From Apostichopus japonicus (taxonomy: Eukaryota > Echinodermata > Holothuroidea > Aspidochirotida > Stichopodidae), in contig NC_092576.1 in NCBI RefSeq assembly GCF_037975245.1, positions 20,176,111 to 20,240,110 of the forward strand: a DNA stretch of 64,000 nucleotides, written 5' to 3'. The position numbers were made by a program, and so were the translations under genes. Each line of letters begins with the position of its first letter. The first letter of the stretch is position 1. The notes below the pieces were generated by a model that was given only the letters and a program-made list of their open reading frames with translations, did no database searches and was not told the DNA's origin. Positions 1-12,961 of this stretch are shown one piece after another.

Positions 1-1403
1 GCTTGGTGTTAAAGAACGACCTACTGTATTGCAAGTTTGAATCCCAGAGGGGTGACAAGGTGTGGTTACAATTTGTAGTGCCCGAAGTGTTGCGGAGGAA
101 AATATGGGGGTTGGCTCATTCACATCCTTTGTCTGGCCATTTCATGGCAATGAAGACTTCTACTCGAGTAGGAAAGAAGTTCTACTGGAGTGGGCAATCA
201 CGAGATATAGATCAGTGGTGTAAGATTTGCCCCAAATGCCAGCAGAGGAGAGGTGCCAAGACGAAGCAGAAAGCCAAGCTCCGTAGATATGCAACAGGTG
301 AACCATTGCAAAGGGTAGCATTCGATATCATGGGGCCATTGCTTATAACACCGAAGGGGAATAGACACATTTTGGTGATAGCTGACTATTTCTCAAAGTG
401 GGTTGAAGTGGCGGCAATCCCGAACCAAGAAGCTGTGACGATAGCTAAAATCCTCATTGAGGGTTTCATCTGTAGATTTGGGATCCCTGACGAGATTCAT
501 TCCGACCAAGGGAGGCAATTTGAGTCCAAGGTTTTTCAGAAGACATGTAAACTACTCAGGATACGCAAAACCAGGACCACACCGTACCACCCGCAATCAG
601 ATGGAATGGTGGAGAGATTCAAAAGAACTCTAGAAACAATGCTTTCCATTGTTGTAGTGCCGAATCGTAGCTTGGCCTACGATACTGCCGTCCATGAATC
701 GACTGGCTTTTCTCCCACAGAACTAATGTTTGGAAGGGCTGTGCGGACTCCGCTTGATATAATTTTACCGGAAATGGAAGAGGAGGAGGGTGTGGAGTAT
801 CCGACGTTCTTGGAGGAGCTGCGTTCGAGGATAAAGGAAATGTATAAACAAGCCAGAGATAACCTGGCCTCAGCGGGTGAAACACAGAAGCGTCAGGCTG
901 ATCGTTTTGCAAGCGAAAACATATACCGTCCCGGTGATCTGGTAATGGGTCATAATCCAGCAGTGGGAAAAGGAAAGACGTCAAGGCTTAATAAGCCATG
1001 GCAAGGTCCAGGAGTAGTCATCAGAAGGCTGAACGATGTGCTCTACAGAGTTAAGTTAGGGGCCGGCAGATCCGTTAAGTTGTTTCATTTCAATCGGCTC
1101 AAGAGGTTCACCGTGGAATCACCACATTGGGTCGAGGCAGTTCTTACTATGGAACAGGAGCCGAGTGTAAATGAGGATTATTTCACTGGGAAGGTGCAGA
1201 ATTTGTTTGACGAAGAGAATAAAACCGACGGGAGTGGTGTGGGGTTTACCTCTGATGGGTTCAAACGAGTTAAAAAGGGTCCCACTTTGCCGTGTTCTGA
1301 AGAGCCCAAGAGTCTCCCCAAGTCGACAGTTAAGGTGGGCGTCGGGGTAGTCGATCGTCGATCTGTACGGAAGAAAAAGCCCCCCGATAGGCTAAATCTG
1401 TAG
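1..1403 (+). CDS. Gypsy pol, 3' part: integrase (5' end off window)
   Basis: An open frame runs from the window edge to TAG at 1,401. It shows the integrase zinc-binding region (paired His near 117-144, then CKICPKC at 222-243). The catalytic core follows: first Asp in the AFDIMGP segment near 319-340, second Asp in HSDQGRQFE near 500-525, and Glu in the GMVERF segment near 604-621. A basic C-terminal region with a GPY/F-like segment (KPWQGPGVV) ends in LFHFNRLK. The frame has no internal stop, unlike the copy at 41-46.7 kb. In the element's life cycle this enzyme inserts the cDNA copy into the genome. The missing 5' part would carry gag, protease and RT. Confidence 0.93.
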   Translation, partial: LVLKNDLLYCKFESQRGDKVWLQFVVPEVLRRKIWGLAHSHPLSGHFMAMKTSTRVGKKFYWSGQSRDIDQWCKICPKCQQRRGAKTKQKAKLRRYATGEPLQRVAFDIMGPLLITPKGNRHILVIADYFSKWVEVAAIPNQEAVTIAKILIEGFICRFGIPDEIHSDQGRQFESKVFQKTCKLLRIRKTRTTPYHPQSDGMVERFKRTLETMLSIVVVPNRSLAYDTAVHESTGFSPTELMFGRAVRTPLDIILPEMEEEEGVEYPTFLEELRSRIKEMYKQARDNLASAGETQKRQADRFASENIYRPGDLVMGHNPAVGKGKTSRLNKPWQGPGVVIRRLNDVLYRVKLGAGRSVKLFHFNRLKRFTVESPHWVEAVLTMEQEPSVNEDYFTGKVQNLFDEENKTDGSGVGFTSDGFKRVKKGPTLPCSEEPKSLPKSTVKVGVGVVDRRSVRKKKPPDRLNL

Positions 1404-1463
1404 AGGGGGAGCGGGGTTTCACTTGGTGCTCCATTACAAAGTCTGTTTTGCCTTTCTCATTGT

Positions 1464-1483
1464 CATTTTCTCTCTTTCCACAG
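1464..1483 (+). promoter_or_regulatory. Splice-acceptor-like site before the gypsy third ORF
   Basis: A pyrimidine-rich run ends in CCACAG at 1,483, five bases before an ATG at 1,489. The same arrangement is kept at 46,770-46,789 in the second gypsy copy (ending in CAACAG). Retroelements commonly express a third ORF from a spliced message, so this would fit a subgenomic transcript. No RNA evidence is available here. Confidence 0.45.
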
Positions 1484-1488
1484 ACAAG

Positions 1489-1785
1489 ATGGGTAAGACT
1501 GAACTGTGTGAGATCGAGTACAAGTGCAGCCAATATGAGTCCCGCTTCCGGGCAATGGATAGGTTGAGGGAGCATGCAACCAACCAACACGGGCTTAAGA
1601 TGTATACCTGTGACAGCTGCGGTCGATATCGAAGCGAGAGACGAGCTGATGTTGACAGGCATAGGAGAGGGTGTATGAGGCGCCTCACTCGAGACGTTAC
1701 CAGTGAGACGATTGGAGAGTGGGATTTAAGCCCAGAAAGGAACCAGGACGGGAGTCATGTAATGACAGGCACAGGAAACAGATGA
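1489..1785 (+). CDS. Small zinc-finger protein in the gypsy third-ORF position
   Basis: A 99-codon frame starts at ATG 1,489 in good context (ACAAGATGG), 86 bases after the pol stop. It contains an N-terminal YKC segment with a distant His pair (LREHATNQHG) and then a clear CDSC...DRHRRGC finger, so it is a C2H2/C2HC-like zinc-finger protein. It sits where many gypsy elements carry an envelope-like gene but has no signal peptide or membrane segment, so it is not an envelope. Its role is unknown; nucleic-acid binding is the natural guess. I chose 1,489 over the ATG at 1,423 because a splice-acceptor-like site lies just before it and because the start is kept in the other copy. Confidence 0.6.
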   Translation: MGKTELCEIEYKCSQYESRFRAMDRLREHATNQHGLKMYTCDSCGRYRSERRADVDRHRRGCMRRLTRDVTSETIGEWDLSPERNQDGSHVMTGTGNR

Positions 1786-1815
1786 TGACAGATGAGGGTG
1801 TGCTGAGAGATAAGG

Positions 1816-2142
1816 GTGGTAGAGAAAGGGACCGATCGCGAGACAAGTGAGGAAAGTCAAATAAGGCAAAGAACGCCAAGAACACACAGAGAGAGAGACG
1901 AACAGGGCCAATCCAGGAGAGATAACCACAACGAGGAGCAGGAAGAGGATGAGACCACCAACCTGACGGGCGAGGCGGCGGAAGATGAAGGAGCGGAGAG
2001 CCCCCCACCAGTTCAACGCTGCAGCTCTATACTTCGGAAGCTGTTGGAGATTAGTTCTCCGTTTCCAGAATTGAAAGCCGCCGAAGACGAGGCGAAGAGA
2101 CACAAACATGTTACGGAAAACAAGGAATTCATATATGGGTAG
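1816..2142 (+). CDS. Possible second part of the gypsy third ORF
   Basis: A further open stretch lies in the same frame as the zinc-finger ORF, separated from it by about 30 bases with three stops. The product would be highly charged and low in complexity: Arg/Glu/Asp/Gln-rich, then an acidic segment, then SILRKLLEISSPFPELKAAE. It may be the C-terminal half of one ORF broken by mutation, a second small exon or chance. The equivalent sequence is deleted from the right-hand copy, so conservation cannot be tested here. Confidence 0.3.
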   Translation: MVEKGTDRETSEESQIRQRTPRTHRERDEQGQSRRDNHNEEQEEDETTNLTGEAAEDEGAESPPPVQRCSSILRKLLEISSPFPELKAAEDEAKRHKHVTENKEFIYG

Positions 2143-2186
2143 CCGTGGGAAAGGCAGACGTTGAAAGTTACGATAACCGTTTTCCC

Positions 2187-3188
2187 TGTTAGCTCACAAC
2201 CTGAAGAGATTATACCCTTGTTCGACGTAAATAATTGTAGGATTCTCTGCACGAAGAAGTACAGGGCGGCTCCGGGCCCACAAATCCTTTCATCTTGTCT
2301 TAAAATAGGCCTTAGAGCACTAGCTCTTTTGGGAATAGTAAGAAGCAACCAGTGATATAAGTGTGCACGCGACTGTCAGTTTCGGTGCGTGCGTCCATGG
2401 CACGGGGAATCTCACTGAGGGTGCGAGCGTGCGTAACGTCGGGAGGAAGTTGTACTTACTAAGAGCGCGTGCGTCCAACACACAGGGAATCTCACTGAGG
2501 GTGCGTGCGTGCGTCACGTCGGGAGGAAGTTGTACTTACAGAGGGTGCGTGCGTCCATCGCACAGGGAATCTCACTGAGGGTGCGTTCGTGCGTCACGTC
2601 GGGAGGAAGTAGTACTTACAGTGGGTGCGTGCGTCCATCGCACAGGGAATCTCACTGAGGGTGCGAGCGTTCGTCACGTCGGGAGGAAGTTGTACTTACT
2701 GAGGGTGCGTGCGTCCAACACACAGGGAATCTCACGGAGGGTGCGTGCGTGCTTCACGTCGGGAGGAAGTTGTATTTACAGAGGGTGCGTGCGTCCATCG
2801 CACATGGAATCTCACTGAGGGTGCGTGCGTGCGTCACGTCAGGAGGAAGTTGTACTTACAGAGGGTGCGTGCGTCCATCGCACAGGGAATATCAGTGATG
2901 GTGCGAGCGTGCGTCACGTCGAGGAGAAGCTTTACTTACAGAGGGTGCATGCGTCGGTGACGGTTAGCTACCGAATAAGGAATAGGATTTCCGACTTACA
3001 CTGTTATTTTGAAATTTGATCTTATATGTATTTTTTCCGATCTGTAAATACTTTAATCTTTAGAATATACTGTGTCAATTGTAATTCTTTGTGTTTGACT
3101 CTCGTTTTGCTTACCTTGTCCCTTCTTCCTTGAATCATATTTCACCGCACATCCTACTAAGAACTTACGTGAGACTTAGCGTGTAACA
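2187..3188 (+). repeat. 3' LTR of the left gypsy element
   Basis: About 1.0 kb aligns with 36,720-37,435. It begins TGTTAGC and ends GTGTAACA, giving TGTTA/TAACA inverted ends. The shared sequence actually begins about 12 bases earlier (AACCGTTTTCCC in both), so the start is uncertain by 10-20 bases. It is longer than the other LTR because an internal 80-bp minisatellite has about four more units. A TTAGAAT/TTTCCGATC-rich stretch before the end is shared by both LTRs. Confidence 0.8.
2381..2960 (+). repeat. 80-bp minisatellite inside the LTR, about 7 units
   Basis: Units begin near 2,441, 2,521, 2,601, 2,681, 2,761, 2,841 and 2,921, exactly 80 bases apart, with a partial unit before them. 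Each contains GGGAGGAAGTTGTACTTAC, then a GTGCGTGCGTCC segment, then CAGGGAATCTCACTGAGG and a CpG-rich GTGCGTGCGTGCGTCACGTC. Short overlapping ORFs across it are by-products of the repeat. Confidence 0.93.
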
Positions 3189-3559
3189 CAATCATAATAA
3201 AAAAAAGGAGAACGAGAAGAAAAGATCGTTAACATATATTGCAAATACCGCATTAGGAAACCAGCCTAACTTACAAACCACAAAGCCAATCGGAATAGTG
3301 ATTCCTTGCCTCATTTTAGATTCGAGAACCTTTAACATTATCCCTGCATACAAGAGTTTAACACGTTAAACATTACTCACATCAATTTATCTGCGAGGTC
3401 CAGATTGTAGCAGTAAGACTTACATATCAACTAACAAGTTCATTCATGCTGCACTTTCGACGTTTGTGTATTCCAAGGTTTTCAGACTTCTAATAATCAC
3501 AAATGACGTTTGACCCTCCAAGAAGCAAAAGTATTCTGGTACTCACTAATGTGGACGTA

Positions 3560-3808
3560 AATATCAAATATTAGAGTAATTCAATAGCTTCCAGAATCAA
3601 TTTTACAAGGTTTTACAGAACTGAATCTCTGTTGACATCAAATGACATTTGATATTTTACAGAGCTCAACAAGTTCCTTGGACTCCTTGAAATCGTAGTG
3701 AGTTGGAAAATCCAGAACAGTGAACAGCTAACTTCCAGCCTCCACCGGGATTCGAACCCGGGCTTCCCGCTTTATATGCGGACACCCTAATCACTAGGCT
3801 ATGGACGC
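3560..3808 (-). mobile_element. tRNA-derived SINE, head at 3,738-3,808
   Basis: On the minus strand 3,808-3,738 folds as a tRNA. It has an A-box-like TAGCCTAGTGATTAGGG, an anticodon arm with stem CCGC/GCGG and loop ATATAAA (anticodon position ATA), and a T arm CCGGG-TTCGAAT-CCCGG. The acceptor stem has one mismatch, and the D stem one. It has neither a GUA anticodon nor an intron, and unique-looking sequence continues 3' of it. A SINE is therefore more likely than a working tRNA-Tyr gene. The far end (about 3,560) is a guess. The element is missing from the right unit because of the deletion there. Confidence 0.6.
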
Positions 3809-3902
3809 TGATTGTATGTCTATAGATTCGAAACCGGTAAGGAAGGTCTTAATTCCACTAAAGGCGTTTGTCACCTTGTATCAAGCAGTACTAAATATAC
3901 AT

Positions 3903-3906
<4 letters not shown>

Positions 3907-3948
<42 letters not shown>
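3907..3948. repeat. (TA)n microsatellite
   Basis: An uninterrupted run of about 21 TA dinucleotides. The small ORF that crosses it, ending in repeated Tyr-Ile, is a by-product. Confidence 0.95.
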
Positions 3949-3951
<3 letters not shown>

Positions 3952-5205
3952 TAATTATTTTTTCTTTCTTATCTATATATATATAAAATAGATTGACATC
4001 AGTGGTTTTAATGGTCTAAGAAATATGTTAATTAATTTAGTACCTAAGTAATCATTTAATAACATTTCTTATCTTCCATTCCTAGCTTAAGGAATTTGGT
4101 ACAATTCTTCAGTTTCAGCAGACATAGAAAAGGCAAAGTAGATTGAATAAATTGCGACATTTTTTTTTCTTTCTTATCTTTCCAAAAGGGAAGATCAAAA
4201 GAATGCCTAGCACTGTTGTTACCAATTAATACAATGCTGCACATTGTTTCAGCAGCATATCGTACACAGTCTCAAAGCTTTATCTGTTCACAAAGGCATT
4301 GTTTCAAATTACCAATATGATTTTAACCTTTGATTTAGACAGGCATAATGAAGCTAGCATTATGCTGTAGTCTCTATAAAGCATAAACTTGCTCCCTCTT
4401 AAAGTTGAGACAAGACCCGTTATGTAAAGGTTATAGTGCATTCCTTGCATTGCTAAAGGTTAAAGAAATAATTATACACAATACAATAATTATAATGATC
4501 AAAGTTCTTCCACTTAGCATACATAGGACAGAACTTGTTAAATATATGTAATAAAAATATGTTTTGATAACATCTAGGGATTGTTCAAAGTCCAGAACTA
4601 ATTATGAAGGTGTACTCTGTACAATGCTAGATAGTTGAAATGATGAAAGTGTCATGTACATGTACAGTAGAAACTGTACAGTGAGCTAACTGTCCCATGA
4701 AGGTACACAAACTGTGAAACAGGATGTTGAATTTCAAGGGGATTGAATACTGTACAGCTCACTCTTATTATATGATCTCAGGGATTGAATTTCTGTAAAA
4801 CATAGCAACACAAAGTTACTGATGAAAGTTACACTTTTTCTTCCCAGTATAAATTACATTCATGAGATCATATATAGCTACAAGAGAAGAAGGGAACGAA
4901 AAGGATAAAATCAAAGAAAAACATTTCAAATTGCAAAAAAAAAAACACAGAAGAGAAGGTTCTAGCCCTGGGTTTTCTTTTAGAATAAGAGGTGAATTGA
5001 GTTGTAAGTTAAATAGCTCACATACTGTAATATGATTTTTGCATACACAAAACATGTGCATTACCCAACCTAGCAAACATAGCTTATTGAAAAGTCTTGA
5101 TAGGATCAGAATCGCTACATTAAACTCAACGTTTTGATACTGCAAACTTAGAAGATTTATTGCTTTTACACTTTAGTACATTTCGTATTACAGGTATAGA
5201 CATAC

Positions 5206-5367
5206 CATTGCTACTAACGTTTTCAAAAATGTCGGCTCTGGTGAAAGCAACAATAATATTACCGTTTTGTCCATCACTTAGGAGTGTTTGCCACAGCAGT
5301 AAGGTAGTCACAGCAATAACCTGTATTTTGTAGGTCATCTTTTCTTCATACAATGCATTTGCAAAAC
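5206..5367 (-). CDS. Gene 1, exon 1: signal peptide of Tie-like/PTP receptor (rest off left edge)
   Basis: The acceptor CTCTCAG precedes the exon at 5,367 and the donor GTATGT follows 5,206. The ATG is at 5,338. The first 25 residues ([20 protein letters not shown] then SDGQN) have a Lys-containing start, a hydrophobic core and a polar end, typical of a secretion signal. The exon ends in phase 1, matching the phase-1 Ig exons of the family. In the right copy the same exon (47,879-48,040) is the first exon of gene 2. Here the following exons would lie left of the gypsy element, outside the window. Its 5' untranslated part is spliced, so at least one more upstream exon exists. Confidence 0.75.
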
Positions 5368-6034
5368 CTGAGAGGTAAAATTAAAATGAAAAGATATTAT
5401 TTATTATAGACCATCATAAACCTAATTAAAACTATGTTGTGTACATGTGACTATCAATATATGTTACCTACACTAAACAGAACATTTCTGATAAATTGTA
5501 TCGTTAACTGCTTGACATTATTTATATCAGGATATCTTTTAAATTTCAAAGTTGGCTTCAAGAATTTCAAAAACAGAAGGTGAAAATCACAGAATTTCAA
5601 CGTAAAACACAAATAACACTTGAAGGCAACAACATTTACAATTAAGAGCTTCAGGTATGCAGGTTTACTATTGTAACTTGTTAATCAGTTTTTTTTTACT
5701 TTTTATGGCGGACATGATATGATACCACTCTGAGAACAATTCTTTATAGACACGTGATGTGTTTCATGTGGTCGTATTAGAGCGATAATACTAAAAGTCA
5801 AATTTGTTTCATCTGAAAACTCAAATATGGATAAATGTGCACATATAAGCATACTATACATATTGTATCCCAATTTCTCATGAAAAGAATATGAATGTTT
5901 CATATGTGAATATTCATTAACTGCGCCGAACAAATAATATCAAACAATTCGGCCCACACTGTCCAGGCCCATCAAAAGTTTGAAAATCATCTCCGGCCGA
6001 TGCCTGAACCACATACAATAGGCAGACTACTTAC

Positions 6035-6130
6035 CTCTGCAAGAAACCAGTCACTATCATGTAAACAATCGTTTAAGAACCTCTCAGTACAATGTCAGTA
6101 CAATCTCGTTAATGGCCTTCTGCTCTCTTT
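6035..6130 (-). other. Candidate 5' UTR exon and promoter side of gene 1
   Basis: On the minus strand CTTGCAGAG is followed by a strong donor, GTAAGTAG (intron starts at 6,034). It lies 670 bases upstream of the acceptor of the signal-peptide exon. The sequence is kept at 48,706 in the right copy. The transcription start is not visible; the far end given is only a placeholder. Confidence 0.4.
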
Positions 6131-6432
6131 CCCGGCACGTCTTTGTGTAAATTTCACAACAAGTTAGTGCATTTTATTTGCAAAGTGTTTTTATGTTGTG
6201 TGGCGGCGTATCGGCAGTGTACGGTGGAGTAGAAAGGACACCACATTAACAACAACACACATTGTGAAACGATACAAAATTACCACTTTATCGAGATATA
6301 CTGACGGTACAAAACGGTAAATATCTTAAAACGGTTTTCATAAAGGTGGAAGGGCACGTTCGTTCCCCCCAGGCGCCCCTCTTTCCTCCGCCCCTGTTTT
6401 CTACTGCTTTAGATTTGTTTTAACTACTATGC

Positions 6433-8539
6433 TACACGCAAAAAAATGGAGTGTTGAATTTGAACACTTTCCAGATGTAACCGTTCACCCTACACCTGAA
6501 GGGTTACTCTGACCCTGAGTAGGGTTAAATAATTTATGTAGCGTGGTTTTTTAACACCTGCAGAAAGTGTACTTTCAGTTTGAGCATTCCAATTGGTCAA
6601 ACCTCCCGTCAGCTGGATGCTTAGTGCAAGTTAAGTGTTTAAACGGTACCACAGTACCGTGAACACCCATTTACCGTACATAACAATACTTGTACCAGTT
6701 TGTCGACATTTATCGTTACTAAATGTACTATAGTAACCACGGCCATATATACGTGCAAGCCGCATAACGTTACGTACTCAGTGTGCGATAACGAGCTACA
6801 ATGGCATGGAAAATGACGTTATAGGAGACTGGGACCTGGAAGAATTGATTGAAAAATTCGAAGGTATGTTTTGATATTATGTAAGTGAACGTGACAAGAA
6901 CGAGAAATGCTTAGAGACCCACGACTAAGTTGGGTAGACGAATGCATTTGAATCGCTTGCGTTACGTAGACCTAACGTTAAAGACATACAATAAGTTAAT
7001 ATAATAGGCTAGCTGCTGTTTGTCATAGTCAACTCATAATTGTCAACGAATCCGTGTAGCCTACATAAAAGTAAACATTAAACGGAGTTGCCTAAGGACG
7101 GACGGAGGACTTTGGTCTAGGCCATTATTTTAACCTAGTGCATTCTATTCCTTTGTGCGTTAACTGTAACTTCGTATACCCTGTGAATCACTTTTTTTAT
7201 GTAGTACTAGCCCTAGTACTAGTAGGGTATACTTACAGGCTACTTCAAGCAATGCATTTTAAATAGCATGGGGCATGGGCCTATAGTTACGCTGGTACTA
7301 TGTTTAATAAGGGATAAACATATATTCATGTAATGTAATATGGAATTACCACTAATTGCCATTTTAGCTTGTAAGTTGTAGCAAGTAGGCCGAAGCTGAT
7401 GTGGATTGGTGATACTTTTAGCCCTAGGCCCAACTATAATTTAGCTTTATTATGGAAGTGATCTAGCTGTTATAATTCATAGTCATCTACACAATTGCAT
7501 ACAATGGGAGTAGCATTGTTTTAAGCATTTTTAACATGATGCATTGGTTGTAAAAGTTGCCTACATTGTCTGATGAAAGTTTTCTAAAGTTGTTGCTTAT
7601 TTGAAATTGACTTTGGGAAGAGTTGTTTCTTTGTGTTTAATCTGGAATACCAAAAGGCATGCGCAAACAACAAAGACCAAGTAACTGCACTGTAACAATT
7701 GAAAATGTTGGCACTTTTAGGTTGACTTAATTCCACAAGACAATACTTTTGTAGCCTAAATTGTTCATTTTACATTTAATGGGATATAATATATGGACCT
7801 CTGGAATAGGAAGGTAGTAGGGTGTTTAATTGCTGAAAATCGCACATTCTGAATTGTTTAGGTGGTCATTGCTTTTTGCTGTCTCTTAAATGTACCTTTC
7901 TGCTGTGAGCGATTCAAACATGCATCCATATATTCCTTACCTAATTACTAGGTAATAATTAACCTAAAACCTGTATAAAATATTTACTAAACGGGTGCTA
8001 TGTAAACTTCTCTGGCAAAATTTTACATAACAGTATTGTATTCGCGTTACATAATAAACATGTAAAACTTAACAAACCAGCAGTTAAGTAATTTTTACTT
8101 AAATGTTTTAGTGTTCTCATTTAACATGAAAATTAAGTAAAATTTTACTTAACCTGTGTAAAACGCTTTTTTTTAGTGTATAAGTGTTATATTTATGGGA
8201 TAGGGGTTTGCAATTTCACCTGCAAGTGTCAATTGAACATCAGTAAGGGGTTGGCTATATTCAACACGCAAAAAGTGTAAGAATAGCCAGACATGTGGTG
8301 TTACTTCAGCGCTCCCATCAACTGAGTAATAAACACCTTTGAAGAGCTAAATTTAGGGGACTGGGTGTGACAATGACACCCGCAAGTGTTGATAAATTCA
8401 ACACCAGCGAGGTGTTAGATTTTCAACACTTGGAAAGTGTAAACTTAGCAAGGCGGGTGTTGTCCCTGTACGAGTTAGGCTGAAGTGTTTGATATGACAC
8501 TTATCGATTACTTTTCAACACTTCATTTTTTTGAGTGTA
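6433..8539. mobile_element. Terminal-inverted-repeat DNA element, left copy (internally deleted)
   Basis: The ends are inverted repeats: TACACGCAAAAAAATGGAG at 6,433 mirrors TACACTCAAAAAAATGAAG read from 8,539 on the other strand, and both continue into AGTGTTGAA. The right subterminal region (about 8,215-8,530) is packed with AACACTT/AAGTGTT pairs in both orientations and would fold back on itself. No target-site duplication is evident. The element carries a first exon of a split gene at 6,806-6,863 but lacks about 0.9 kb present in the right copy. It is probably a non-autonomous DNA transposon; the superfamily is not identified. Confidence 0.6.
6806..6863 (+). pseudogene. Short first coding exon in the TIR element (orphaned)
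   Basis: ATG GAA AAT GAC opens a 19-codon acidic peptide (MENDVIGDWDLEELIEKFE) ending at a phase-1 donor, GTATGT. In the right copy a matching second exon starts after an acceptor at 50,477. Here that exon has been deleted, so this one has no partner. Function unknown. Confidence 0.4.
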
Positions 8540-9287
8540 CCGGTAATTTCTTTTGAAGAAGGCCTAGCTAGTTCATAAGCTTTCGCGTGTAAGGTATTTT
8601 TTATCATAACTTCAAGCCATACCTTTCACATAACTACTCACACGTCTGGTAAATTGCCTCTTCCAGCCTCATTCTTACATACATTAAAATAGGTTTCTGA
8701 TACCAAAGTTTGTTGGTGAAGAGAAACACGGTATATTTTTGTTTTATTGAACTCCACAGTCATCCAGTTTTTATCACACGGACATATCGAGCAAATGCAT
8801 ATACATTTATGAATGTCAGTCAGTCTTACTACCCTTTTCTCTTCAAGTTTAGTAGTACTAATAATGTTTAACGTATACCATGTGTTTCATTGCAACAATA
8901 GGAACAAAGTTTCAGTTCCCGATTTCTGTTAATATTACTGTCATTAACCACGGATTGCAAGATGTTACATCACACCCTTCTCTTTTCTAGGAAATAAAAC
9001 CTTGGGTTACCATTTCATAGATCAACTCGACATTAAGATACACGAAGGAGAAGAGAAACAGACTCTAGGGACACTTTCAGACAACTAGAGATGAATATTA
9101 TTCTTAAGATGTGATATGCTAACCGTTCACTGTGGTTTCACATGTGTTGTAATTCGCAATAGTTGTTAATGTCCACAAATGAATACTAAGGAGACATCTG
9201 CAAAAATGGTACACTAATTAGTTGATTCTAAATATTGTGTAAGTAAGGATGCTCGATTTGCCTTATTTCCAAATGTGACCTAAACAA
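8540..9287. other. Intergenic sequence, nothing recognised
   Basis: Unique-looking AT-rich sequence between the TIR element and the 48-bp minisatellite, with no supported ORF or structured repeat. It is conserved in the right copy at 52,131-52,883. Confidence 0.6.
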
Positions 9288-9676
9288 TATACCAATCCTA
9301 AACAAAAGGAACCACCACTGGTGTTCAAGCTTACCTATACCAATCCTAAACAAAAGGAACCACCACTGGTGTTCAAGCTTACCTATACCAATCCTAAACA
9401 AAAGGAACCATCACTGGTGATCAAGCTTACCTATACCAATCCTAAACAAAAGGAACCACCACTGGTGTTCAAGCTTACCTATACCAATCCTAAACAAAAG
9501 GAACCACCACTGGTGTTCAAGCTTACCTATACCAATCCTAAACAAAAGGAACCACCACTGGTGTTCAAGCTTACCTACACCAATCCTAAACAAAAGGAAC
9601 CACCACTGGTGTTCAAGCTTACCTATACCAATCCTAAACAAAAGGAATCACCACTGGTGTTCAAGCTTACCTATAC
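9288..9676. repeat. 48-bp minisatellite, about 8 units (left copy)
   Basis: The unit is 48 bases, equal to 16 codons, so it stays open in several frames: FKLTYTNPKQKEPPLV repeated on plus, and a GIGKLEHQWWFLLFRI cycle on minus. There are about 7.7 units here against 20.7 at 52,884-53,896. On the minus strand each unit contains an acceptor-like TTCCTTTTGTTTAG and, 11 bases later, a donor-like TATAG/GTAAGC. No coding function is supported: the frames exist because the period is a multiple of three. Confidence 0.95.
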
Positions 9677-12508
<2,832 letters not shown>

Positions 12509-12961
12509 TATATATGTATATGGGGTTTGGTGGGAAACCTTTGCCAATATTTGGTAAAGGCCAAAGATGAAATTACCAGAAACATCGGAAGATATGAGTG
12601 AAAAGTATTAAAAAAAAGTCAGGGGGTTGATTAAAAGTACTGAGTAAAACCTGTCAGCACAGGAAACATAAGGATATTATTACGTGAACGCGTAATGCCA
12701 TAACAACAGGGAACATTCTTGTTATTCCTTTGTATTGGAGCCTTCACATAGCCTATTGGCTGTCAGGAAATTTTAATTTAATTTTCAGAGCACATTTTCA
12801 GTGTAATGTATGCCTTACAATCACTGGTAGCATTAATAATCTTGTTATACCAGCTGTTGTATAATATCTTGTTAATTTTACCTCTTCTGATGTACAATGC
12901 TTTAGTGACATTTAATGTAAAGACAATTGTACACTTATGAATAAACTTTGTATGGTTCACA

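Larger units (their letters stand above)
1..3188 (+). mobile_element. Gypsy-type LTR retrotransposon, 3' part (left unit)
   Basis: The window opens inside pol. The order is integrase, a small zinc-finger ORF, non-coding sequence and then a 3' LTR ending in TAACA at 3,188. Sequence 1-1,548 corresponds to 41,348-41,667 plus 45,629-46,854 of the right-hand gypsy, differing by about one or two bases per 100 in stretches compared by eye. It lies in intron 1 of host gene 1, antisense to it, at the same relative place as the right-hand element. The insertion therefore probably predates the tandem duplication. Confidence 0.9.
3189..4189. other. Intron 1 flank of gene 1, no coding sequence seen
   Basis: AT-rich sequence between the gypsy 3' LTR and the start of the duplicated segment. 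It holds only the SINE and a (TA)n tract. The equivalent sequence is deleted from the right unit. Confidence 0.7.

Noticed and set aside
619-984. 121-codon minus-strand ORF
   Set aside because: Lies antisense to the conserved integrase frame; the same shadow appears at 45,925-46,218.
2363-3019. Overlapping small ORFs in the LTR (also 36,894-37,294)
   Set aside because: They translate the 80-bp minisatellite in different frames and share no motif.
3738-3808. Functional tRNA-Tyr gene
   Set aside because: Stem mismatches, unusual anticodon, no intron and a long non-tRNA 3' extension favour a SINE.
5126-5353. Exon 1 read as part of an FN3 domain ([10 protein letters not shown] looked like an FN3 strand)
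   Set aside because: An in-frame ATG directly before a Lys/hydrophobic/polar run makes a signal peptide more likely, and the exon precedes the Ig exons in phase.
9288-9676. Repeat array as a CRISPR
   Set aside because: Units are contiguous with no unique spacers and the DNA is clearly animal.
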